Of a DNA stretch of 64,000 nt, positions 16,547 to 24,036 are shown piece by piece. A program made the translations under genes and the position numbers. This stretch comes from Paraoerskovia marina DSM 21750 (lineage in GTDB: Bacteria; Actinomycetota; Actinomycetes; Actinomycetales; Cellulomonadaceae). Under the pieces are notes generated by a model, which saw only the letters and a program-made list of their open reading frames with translations, was not told the origin of the DNA and did not search any database. Location: positions 248,001 through 312,000 of the forward strand of contig NZ_JNIY01000003.1 of assembly GCF_000701465.1 (NCBI RefSeq), given 5' to 3'. Each line of letters starts with the position of its first letter. Positions within the stretch are counted from its first letter, which is position 1.

Positions 16547-17451
16547 GCCCCTCAGGCACCACGTACCTCGGGATCGACATCGGGGGTACCAAGACCTGCG
16601 TCGCGACGGTGACCGCCGACGGACGTGTCGTCGAGTCCTGGCAGTCGCCGACCCCCGCCACCCAGGGACCCGACGCGATCCTCGCCCGGGCGGCCGACCT
16701 CGTGCGCGCCGCGTGCGGGTCTCGTCCGGTCGAGCGGGTCGGCGTCGGGACGGCCGGGGTCGTCGACCACGTCAGCGGTCGCATCCTGTCGGCGACCGAC
16801 GCGCTGCCAGGATGGGCGGGCACCGACGTCGTCGGGGGACTTTCCGCTCTCCTGGACGACGCCGACGTCGCCGTCGTGAACGACGTGCACGCCTTCGCCC
16901 TCGGCGAGGGGCGTGCCGGGGCCGCGCGGTCCGCCCGGAACTATCTCGCCGTGACCGTCGGGACGGGCGTGGGCGGAGCCGTCGTCGTCGACGGGCGGCT
17001 CGTCCACGGCGCGCACGACGTCGCCGGCCACCTCGGGCACATGACCGTGCCCGGCGCCGACGGCGTCCCGTGCCCCTGCGGACGGCTCGGACACCTCGAG
17101 GCCGTGGCTTCGGGGCCGGGGATCCTCCAGACCTACCGGGCGCTGGGCGGGGTCGCGGACGACGCCCGCGGCGTCGCACGCGCCCTCGTCACCGGTGACC
17201 GGCGTGCTGCGGACGCGGTCCGTCGCGCGGGTCGCGCCCTGGGCACCGCCCTGGGCTCGCTCGTCAACGTGCTCGACCCCGAGGTCGTCGTCCTCGGGGG
17301 CGGTGCCGCCGCCATCCCGGGTCTGCGTGAGGCGGCCGAGGAGTCCCTGCGCGAGACCGCGATGCCGTCGCTGGCCACCGTGCCGCTGCGCCGTGCCGAG
17401 CTCGACGCCTCCGCGGCCGTCGGCGCGGCTCTGCTCGGAGTGCCCGCATGA
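16543..17451 (+). CDS. ROK family sugar kinase
   Basis: 302 residues from GTG 16543, in a GTGA overlap with the regulator. The N-terminal ATP site is YLGIDIGGTKTCVATV, the catalytic Asp lies in VVNDVHAFALGEG, and the phosphate loop is TVGTGVGGAVVV. The ROK zinc motif reads C-P-C-G-R-L-G-H-L-E: the usual third cysteine is histidine, which could still bind zinc. No DNA-binding domain is fused, so it is an enzyme rather than a NagC-type repressor. By context with NanE it may phosphorylate ManNAc or GlcNAc (inference). It overlaps the DUF4127 start by ATGA. Confidence 0.9.
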   Translation: MSPSGTTYLGIDIGGTKTCVATVTADGRVVESWQSPTPATQGPDAILARAADLVRAACGSRPVERVGVGTAGVVDHVSGRILSATDALPGWAGTDVVGGLSALLDDADVAVVNDVHAFALGEGRAGAARSARNYLAVTVGTGVGGAVVVDGRLVHGAHDVAGHLGHMTVPGADGVPCPCGRLGHLEAVASGPGILQTYRALGGVADDARGVARALVTGDRRAADAVRRAGRALGTALGSLVNVLDPEVVVLGGGAAAIPGLREAAEESLRETAMPSLATVPLRRAELDASAAVGAALLGVPA

Positions 17452-18956
17452 CCCGGATCGCGCTGGTCCCGCTCGACGACCGACCCGTCAGCCGCTCGCT
17501 GCCCGGCGAGATCGCGGCGATCGCCGGCATCGAGGTGGCCGTGCCGCCCGCGGACGCGACCCCGTCGGTCCGCGAGATCCCCGACGCCGCGGCCGTCGCG
17601 CGCTGGTATGCCGACGTCCGGCCCCGCACCGACGCCTCGGTCCTCTCGCTCGACGCGCTCTCGTTCGGCTCGCTCATCCGCTCGCGAATCGGGTCGCAGA
17701 CCGTCCGCGAGGCGCTCGAGGCCTGGGCGCCCCTCGAACGTCCGGGGCCGCCCGCCTACGCGGCGGTCGTCGTGCCCCGGACGCCGGACAGCGACGACGC
17801 GATGGAGGAGCCCGAGTACTGGAGCACCGCCGGGCCCTCCCTGCACCGGCTCTCGGGCGCGCTCGCCGAGGGCGTCGACGACCTCGACGGCGCGCGCGAG
17901 CGCGTCGCCCCGCAGGTCCCGCGGGGCGTCGCGGCGGACTGGGCCGGTCGACGGCTGCGTCAGCACGCCCTCGCCCTCGCCGCGCTCGACCTGCGCCGCC
18001 GCGACCTCCTGACCGGCCTCGTCATCGGCGTGGACGACGCGACCGGGACGTCGCTCTCCGCGCGGGCCCAGGCGGACCTCGACCGCTGGGTCGACGTCGT
18101 CGGCCTGCGTGACGACGTGCTCGTGCACCCCGGCGCCGACGAGACCGGCGCGGTCCTCGTCGCGAGGTGCGCGGTCGACGCCCTCGGGGCCCCGGCGCCG
18201 CGCGTCGCGATCGACTGTGCCGTCCCGGACGGCCTCGAGCGCACTGCCGCCTACGAGACGGGCCCGGTGCACCTGACCGCACGACGTCAGCTCGAGGCTG
18301 CCGGCGCGCGCGTCGTCCCGGACCCCGACGCCGCCGACGTCGTCGTCGTGGTGCACCCGCCCGGCGACCCCGCGTTCCGCGGCGACTGGGCGGTCGCCCC
18401 GCCCGCGCGCCTGGACCACGCCGCCGCCTCGGCGACCGCCGGACTCGTCCGACGGCACCTCGCCGACGGCCGACGCGTCGCCCTCGCGGACGTCGCACAG
18501 CCGAACGGCGCCGACCCGGCCCTCGCGGCCGCGATCGGGACGGCCGACGACTGGGCCCGCCTCGACGGCTACGCCGCGTGGAACACCGCGGGCAACACCC
18601 TGGGGACCGTCGCCGCGCAGGTCGTGGTCACGGCCGCGGCGCGCGCGGTCGGTGCGTTCGACGCACGGGCCCACCGTCGGGCGATCACCCGTCGCGTCGT
18701 CGAGGACCTCGGCTGGATGAGCGTGGTGCGTGCCCAGGTCCGGGCCGAGCTCGGGTCCGACCCCACCCGGCACGACGCCGTCGATCTCGACGACGCGACA
18801 CGCGCCCGGTGGGAGGGGCGTCTGACCGCCGCCGTGCAGGCCTGCGGGGGGCTCGACGACGTCGAGATCGTCCCGGGGAGCCTGCACCTGCCGTGGGGCA
18901 GGACGTTCGAGATCGACCTCACGACCCGCGACCGACCGGACGGAGACCCGGCATGA
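17448..18956 (+). CDS. DUF4127 family protein (unknown function, sugar-operon associated)
   Basis: 502 residues with the hallmarks of DUF4127: an N-terminal LVPLDDRPVSRSLP, a GADE-containing segment (HPGADETGAVL), AWNTAGNTLGTVAAQ near residue 380, and a C-terminal LPWGRTFEID. No signal peptide or membrane helix, so it is cytoplasmic. Rich in conserved Asp, His and Asn, which suggests an enzyme, but no activity is established for this family. It sits between a sugar kinase and an FAD oxidoreductase with ATGA overlaps on both sides, so it is probably a pathway enzyme. A prime candidate for new sugar chemistry. Confidence 0.88.
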   Translation: MTRIALVPLDDRPVSRSLPGEIAAIAGIEVAVPPADATPSVREIPDAAAVARWYADVRPRTDASVLSLDALSFGSLIRSRIGSQTVREALEAWAPLERPGPPAYAAVVVPRTPDSDDAMEEPEYWSTAGPSLHRLSGALAEGVDDLDGARERVAPQVPRGVAADWAGRRLRQHALALAALDLRRRDLLTGLVIGVDDATGTSLSARAQADLDRWVDVVGLRDDVLVHPGADETGAVLVARCAVDALGAPAPRVAIDCAVPDGLERTAAYETGPVHLTARRQLEAAGARVVPDPDAADVVVVVHPPGDPAFRGDWAVAPPARLDHAAASATAGLVRRHLADGRRVALADVAQPNGADPALAAAIGTADDWARLDGYAAWNTAGNTLGTVAAQVVVTAAARAVGAFDARAHRRAITRRVVEDLGWMSVVRAQVRAELGSDPTRHDAVDLDDATRARWEGRLTAAVQACGGLDDVEIVPGSLHLPWGRTFEIDLTTRDRPDGDPA

Positions 18957-20686
18957 TCCACACCGCTGACGTGGCGGTCGTCGGCGGCGGGCTGGGTGGC
19001 GTCGCCGCCGCGCTCGCCGCCGCCGAGACCGGCGCGACCGTCGTCCTGACGGCAGAAGAACCCGTCGTCGGCGGCCAGGTGACCGCGCAGGCCACGAGCC
19101 CGCTCGACGAGCACCCGCTGATCGAGACCACGGGTGCGCCGGGTGCGTACCTGGAGTTCCGACGTCGTGTCCGGGCACGGTACGACGGCCGCGCGAATCC
19201 GGGCGGAGGCTGGGTCTCTCGGCTCTGCTTCCCGCCGCAGGTCGGCCGCGAGGTCCTCGAGGGGATGCTCGCGCCGCACGTCGACGCCGGGCGGATCCGG
19301 ATCCACCTCGGCGCGCGGCCCGTCGCCGTGCGCACCCGGACGGGGGACGACGGCGCGGAGCGGGTCGTCGCCGTCTGCCTCGACGTCGCCGGCGAGGACC
19401 TGGAGGTCCGGGCGGACGTGGTGGTCGACGCGACCGAGCTGGGCGACGTGCTCGCCCTCGCCGGGGCCGACGTCGTCGTCGGGTCGGAGGGGCAGGACGC
19501 CTTCGGCGAGCCGCACGCCCTGCCCGGGGCGGGTGACCCGCGCGCGGAGCAGTCGGTCACGTGGGTGGCCGGTCTGCGGCTGACGGACACGCCGGCGGAA
19601 CCCGTGGCGGCGCCGGCGTCGTACGCCGAGCTGGAGGCGCGCGGTGCGTTCGGGCTCGACATCCCCGGGTGGGACGGGACCACGCACCGCTACCGCATGT
19701 TCGAGGACGGCCCGACGGGGAACCCGCCGTTCTGGACCTACCGCCGCGTCCACGACGCGTCGGTGCTCGGTGGCGACGACGCGATCGTCCTGAACTGGGC
19801 CTCCAACGACTACGCCGGGGCGGGCGTCGTCGCTGACCCCGAGACGGCCGCCCGCGAGGCGCGCGAGCTGACCCTGGCGTTCGTGCACTGGCTGCAGACC
19901 GCCGCGCCGCGGGACGGCGGGGGGCACGGCTATCCCGAGCTCGTCCTCGCGCCCGACGTCACGGGGACCGACGACGGTCTGGCGACGGCGCCGTACGTGC
20001 GCGAGTCCCGACGGCTCGCCTCGAGCCGCCCGGTGACGGAGAACGAGATCGCACCGCGGGACGGCGCCGCGCGCTCGACGCGGTACGAGGACTCGGTCGG
20101 CACGGCCTGGTACCACGCCGACCTCCACCCGCGCGTCGGCCACCCGGAGCCCGTCTACGCGCCGACCGCACCCTTCCAGGTGCCCGCACGCGCGCTCGTG
20201 CCCGAACCAGGGCGCGGGCCGGTGAACCTCCTGGCGGGCGCCAAGAACCTGGCGGCGACCCAGGTCGCCGCTGCCGCGTACCGGGTCCACCCCGGGGAGT
20301 GGTCCGTCGGAGAGGCGGCCGGCGTGATCGCTGCGCACGCGGTGCGGACCGGGACGAGTCCCGGCGCCCTTCTGGGGAGGAGCGCCGGGATTCGTACGGT
20401 CCAGTCGACCCTGCTCGACCGGGGGACGGCCCTGGCCTGGGCCGAGGACCTGCCCGTCGACCACCCGGCGTTCCGGGCGGGCCAGCGCGCGATCCTCGGC
20501 GGTGCCCTGCGCGGCGACCGGGCGTCGACGCTCGCCGTCCGCCCCGACGAACCCGTCGACGACGAGGAGCGCGCCGCGATCGCGCACGCGTTCGGGCTCG
20601 ACGACCTTCCCCTCGGCCGCACGTGGGCCGAGTCCGTCCTCGCTGCCGACGCAGCGGTCCCGACCATGCCCCAGGAGACCCGATGA
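18953..20686 (+). CDS. FAD-dependent oxidoreductase (FAD_oxidored family)
   Basis: 577 residues. The FAD-binding Rossmann motif is VAVVGGGLGGVAAALAAAET at residues 7-26, followed by GGQVTAQATSPLDEH, a string typical of this soluble flavoprotein group. The central DATELGDVLALAGAD and C-terminal GAKNLAATQVAAAAYRVHP resemble other members next to glycoside operons. No signal peptide, so it acts in the cytoplasm. The substrate is unknown; oxidation or reduction of a sugar carbon is plausible (inference). It is coupled by ATGA overlaps to DUF4127 and to the NanE-like gene. Confidence 0.85.
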   Translation: MIHTADVAVVGGGLGGVAAALAAAETGATVVLTAEEPVVGGQVTAQATSPLDEHPLIETTGAPGAYLEFRRRVRARYDGRANPGGGWVSRLCFPPQVGREVLEGMLAPHVDAGRIRIHLGARPVAVRTRTGDDGAERVVAVCLDVAGEDLEVRADVVVDATELGDVLALAGADVVVGSEGQDAFGEPHALPGAGDPRAEQSVTWVAGLRLTDTPAEPVAAPASYAELEARGAFGLDIPGWDGTTHRYRMFEDGPTGNPPFWTYRRVHDASVLGGDDAIVLNWASNDYAGAGVVADPETAAREARELTLAFVHWLQTAAPRDGGGHGYPELVLAPDVTGTDDGLATAPYVRESRRLASSRPVTENEIAPRDGAARSTRYEDSVGTAWYHADLHPRVGHPEPVYAPTAPFQVPARALVPEPGRGPVNLLAGAKNLAATQVAAAAYRVHPGEWSVGEAAGVIAAHAVRTGTSPGALLGRSAGIRTVQSTLLDRGTALAWAEDLPVDHPAFRAGQRAILGGALRGDRASTLAVRPDEPVDDEERAAIAHAFGLDDLPLGRTWAESVLAADAAVPTMPQETR

Positions 20687-21417
20687 ACCGCCCAGCCCTC
20701 GACGAGCGGCGCCTGCGCGTGCTCGACGCGCTCCGGGGCCGCCTCGTCGTCTCCTGCCAGGCACGGGACGGCGAGCCGCTGCACGGCCCGCTGCACATGC
20801 GCGCGATGGCGCTCTCGGCGCTGGCCGGCGGCGCGTCCGGCCTGCGGCTCGAGGGGCCGGACGACGTCGCAGCCGTCCGTGCCGTGACCACGGTGCCCGT
20901 GATCGGACTGTGGAAGATCGGCAGCGAGGGGGCGTACATCACCCCCACGATGGAGTCCGTGCGCGCGGTCGCCTCGGCCGGTGCCGACGTGGTCGCGGTG
21001 GACGGGACCGGCCGGGCCCGGCCCGACGGCAGCACCCTCGCGGACGTCGTCCGCGAGATGCACCAGATCGGGGTCCTCGTGATGGCAGACGTCGCCTCGG
21101 TCGAGCAGGGTGTCGCGGCGCAGGAGGCCGGGGCCGACCTCGTCGGGTCGACGCTCTCCGGGTACGTCGGCGACGACGCGCCCCCGGTCGGCCCGGACCT
21201 CCCGCTCGTGGGCGCACTGGCGTCCGCGCTCTCGGTCCCCGTGGTCGCCGAGGGGCGGATCTCCACCCCGGAGCACGCCCGGGAGGCGCTCGCCCTCGGT
21301 GCGACGACCGTCGTCGTCGGGGGAGCCATCACCCGCCCCGCCGCCATCACCGAACGGTTCGTCGCCGCGCTCGACGCCCGTCCCGCCACGACCGACACCT
21401 CGGAGGTAGCCCGATGA
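20683..21417 (+). CDS. nanE: N-acetylmannosamine-6-phosphate 2-epimerase (NanE-like)
   Basis: 244 residues, the normal size of the NanE TIM barrel. Family blocks are in order: CQARDGEPLHGP, GLRLEG, VIGLWKIG with the catalytic Lys position, AYITPT, VAVDGTGRARPDG, MADVASVEQG, GSTLSGYVGD, VVAEGRIS with the catalytic Glu, and VVGGAITRP. It interconverts ManNAc-6-P and GlcNAc-6-P, feeding the Nag pathway (nagA and nagB are not in this window). It is the strongest clue to the operon's substrate. ATGA overlaps join it to the FAD enzyme and the GH38 gene. Confidence 0.93.
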   Translation: MNRPALDERRLRVLDALRGRLVVSCQARDGEPLHGPLHMRAMALSALAGGASGLRLEGPDDVAAVRAVTTVPVIGLWKIGSEGAYITPTMESVRAVASAGADVVAVDGTGRARPDGSTLADVVREMHQIGVLVMADVASVEQGVAAQEAGADLVGSTLSGYVGDDAPPVGPDLPLVGALASALSVPVVAEGRISTPEHAREALALGATTVVVGGAITRPAAITERFVAALDARPATTDTSEVAR

Positions 21418-23981
21418 CCCCCCGCACCCACGTCGTGACCCACGTGCACTGGGACCGGGAGTGGTACCGACCCTTCGAGGGCTACCGGTCCAGGCTCGTC
21501 GAGCTTGCCGAGCGCATCTGCGACGACGTCGGGTCGGGGACGCTCGCGTCGTTCCACCTCGACGGGCAGACCGTGACGCTCGACGACGTCGCCGCCGTCC
21601 GACCGGACGTGGCGGACCGGCTCCGCTCCCTGGTCGAGGACGGCCGCGTGACGATCGGTCCGTGGCACGTGCTGGCGGACAACCAGCTGGTCTCGGCGGA
21701 GAACCTCGTCCGCAACCTGCTTCTCGCGCGCCGGGCGTGCGGCCGCACGAGCTCGATCGGCTACTCGCCGGACGCGTTCGGCCACCCCGCCGACCTGCCG
21801 CGGATCCTCAACGGCTTCGGCATCGACACCGCCCTCGTGTGGCGCGGCGCCCCGCCGGAGCACGCACGGTTCCGATGGACCGGCCCGGACGGCGCCGAGG
21901 TCTTCACCGTCAACCAGGCGTACCACCAGGCCGAGGTGCTCTGGGACGCCGAGACCGCGGCGCAGGCGGTGGGCACGTTCGTCGAGAACGAGCGACGCCG
22001 ACTGCCCGACGGGCCGTGGCTGCTGCTCAACGGCGGGGACCACCTCGCGCCGGTGCCCCCGAGCCGTCGGTCCGACGCGCTCGCGGCCGCCGAGTCGGCG
22101 ACAGGAACAGCCGTGGTGGAGTCGACCCTGTCCGACTTCTTCAGCGAGGCGCGCCGGGCAGCCGCCGATCTGCCGGTGGTTGACGGCGAGCTGCGTCACC
22201 TCGGCGACCGCCTGACCTTCCTGCTGCCTGGCACCCTGTCCGCGCGAGGCTACGTCAAGGCGCTCAACGACCGCGCGCAGGTGCTGCTCGAGCGCTTCGT
22301 CGAACCCGCCCTGGTGCGGTCCTCGGAGGCTGCGCACCACGACCTGCTCGCCCACGCGTGGGACCTCCTGGTGAAGAACGCGCCGCACGACTCCATCTGC
22401 GGCTGCTCCGTGGACGAGGTGCACCGGGAGACGACGGTGCGCGCCGAGCGGGTGCTGGAGATCGGCGACCAGCTGGTGCGGAGGGTCGGGCTGCACGACG
22501 GCGCGGACCTTCGTGGCCGAGGAAAGCTCGCGCACGACACCGTGGACGTCCTTGTCACGTCGGGCGACGGCGACGACGCCGACGGGATCGTGGAGGTCGA
22601 CGTCACGACCGCCCCGGAACGGGTCGTGACCGGCCTGCTGGACCCCGACGGCCGACCGGTCGCCGTCGAAGCCGTCGAGCTCGGTCCCGACCAGTGGTTC
22701 GAGGCGGACCTCGACCTGATGCCCGACACGTTGCGCGGTGCCCGCCACCGCCTCGCCTTCGTCGCGCAGGCGGTGCCGGCCCTCGGGTCGGCCGTGTACA
22801 CCGTCGTCCTCGGCGACCGCGCCACGTGCGCGCCGTCGACGTCGTCGGGGCGGACGGTCACGGTCGGTGGGCGTGTGCTCACCGTCGCGGACGACGCGTC
22901 CCTGACGCTGACCGACGCCGACGGGCATACCGTGTCCGGGCTCGGCCTCCTGCGGGACGGCGGCGACCGCGGCGACTCGTACAACTACGACCCGCCGCTC
23001 GAAGACCTTGAGGTCGTGCCGCGCGTCATCGACGTCCGGGTCCACGAGTCGGCCGTGCGCACCGTCCTGGAGATCGGCGCCGCCCTGGCGACGCCCCAGG
23101 GCCTCACGCCGGACCGGGACGCCCGCTCGGCGACCGTCGTCGAGACCCCCCTGCGCGTCCGGATCGAGGCGTGGGCGCACGAGCAGACCCTGCGGTGGAC
23201 GGTCCGCCTGGACAACCGGGCGGACGACCACCGGCTGCGGTGGCACGTCCCGGTGGCCGGGAGCCCGACGTCCTGGTCCGCGGACACGCACTGGTCGGTC
23301 CAGACCCGTCCCTTCACGCCGGTCCTCGGCGAGCTCCCGTCGGAGCCCGGTCTGGAGGCAGCGTGCGGGACCTCGCCCGCGCACACGTTCGCCACAGCAG
23401 GGGACGGCCCCGGACGCGTCGCCGTGCTCCTCGACGCGCTGCCCGAGGTCCAAGGGGTCGTCGAGGGCGGGTCCTCGCTCGCGGTGACCCTGCTGCGGTC
23501 GGTCGGCTGGCTCTCCCGGTTCGACCTCCGGTCCCGCACGACCGGGGCCGGCCCCGCGTTCGAGGTCGCCGAGGCGCAGAGCCACGGGCCGCGTGAGGTC
23601 CGACTCGCCCTCCGCCTGGGCGACGACGCGGCGGTGGACCTCGCCGTCCACGCCGCCCGGCACCACGTCCCGTTCCGCGCCGAGCAGGTGCGGACGGCGG
23701 TCGCCTGGCGGCGCACCCCGGAGGGCGCGATGCCGAGGGTCGCCGGGGCGCTCGTCTCCGCCTTCAAGCGCGCGGAGTCCGGCGACGGCGCGGTCCTGCG
23801 TGTCGCCAACCCGCTCGACGTCGACGCCGACGTGCGGATCGACCTTCCGTCCTGGGTCCGCACGACCCGCGACGTCCGCCTGGACGAGTCGGCGCTCGCC
23901 GACCCGGTCCAGGTCGAGGACGGCCGCATCGCGGTCGTCCTGCGTCCCTCCGAGGTCCGCTCCTGGCACCTCGGGCACTGA
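21414..23981 (+). CDS. GH38 alpha-mannosidase (cytoplasmic)
   Basis: 855 residues with no signal peptide. The N-terminal catalytic domain has THVHWDREW (His12 and Asp14 as zinc ligands), the nucleophile Asp near residue 120 in GYSPDAFGHPADLP, and the third zinc His near 325 in NAPHDSICGCS. Middle and C-terminal beta domains follow, as in bacterial MngB-type enzymes. It would hydrolyse alpha-mannosides, perhaps alpha-ManNAc-like glycosides, after import. Last of the chain of overlapping genes; 55 bp separate it from the secreted glycosidase. Confidence 0.93.
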   Translation: MTPRTHVVTHVHWDREWYRPFEGYRSRLVELAERICDDVGSGTLASFHLDGQTVTLDDVAAVRPDVADRLRSLVEDGRVTIGPWHVLADNQLVSAENLVRNLLLARRACGRTSSIGYSPDAFGHPADLPRILNGFGIDTALVWRGAPPEHARFRWTGPDGAEVFTVNQAYHQAEVLWDAETAAQAVGTFVENERRRLPDGPWLLLNGGDHLAPVPPSRRSDALAAAESATGTAVVESTLSDFFSEARRAAADLPVVDGELRHLGDRLTFLLPGTLSARGYVKALNDRAQVLLERFVEPALVRSSEAAHHDLLAHAWDLLVKNAPHDSICGCSVDEVHRETTVRAERVLEIGDQLVRRVGLHDGADLRGRGKLAHDTVDVLVTSGDGDDADGIVEVDVTTAPERVVTGLLDPDGRPVAVEAVELGPDQWFEADLDLMPDTLRGARHRLAFVAQAVPALGSAVYTVVLGDRATCAPSTSSGRTVTVGGRVLTVADDASLTLTDADGHTVSGLGLLRDGGDRGDSYNYDPPLEDLEVVPRVIDVRVHESAVRTVLEIGAALATPQGLTPDRDARSATVVETPLRVRIEAWAHEQTLRWTVRLDNRADDHRLRWHVPVAGSPTSWSADTHWSVQTRPFTPVLGELPSEPGLEAACGTSPAHTFATAGDGPGRVAVLLDALPEVQGVVEGGSSLAVTLLRSVGWLSRFDLRSRTTGAGPAFEVAEAQSHGPREVRLALRLGDDAAVDLAVHAARHHVPFRAEQVRTAVAWRRTPEGAMPRVAGALVSAFKRAESGDGAVLRVANPLDVDADVRIDLPSWVRTTRDVRLDESALADPVQVEDGRIAVVLRPSEVRSWHLGH

Positions 23982-24036
23982 CGCCGCGGCGGACGACGGT
24001 GTCCGCCGCGGTCACCTTCCGGGGGAGAGGCCCTCG

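Noticed and set aside
19959-23978. 1339-codon open frame on the minus strand
   Set aside because: It lies opposite the FAD enzyme, NanE and GH38 genes, which have full conserved motifs; its own sequence is compositionally biased and motif-free.
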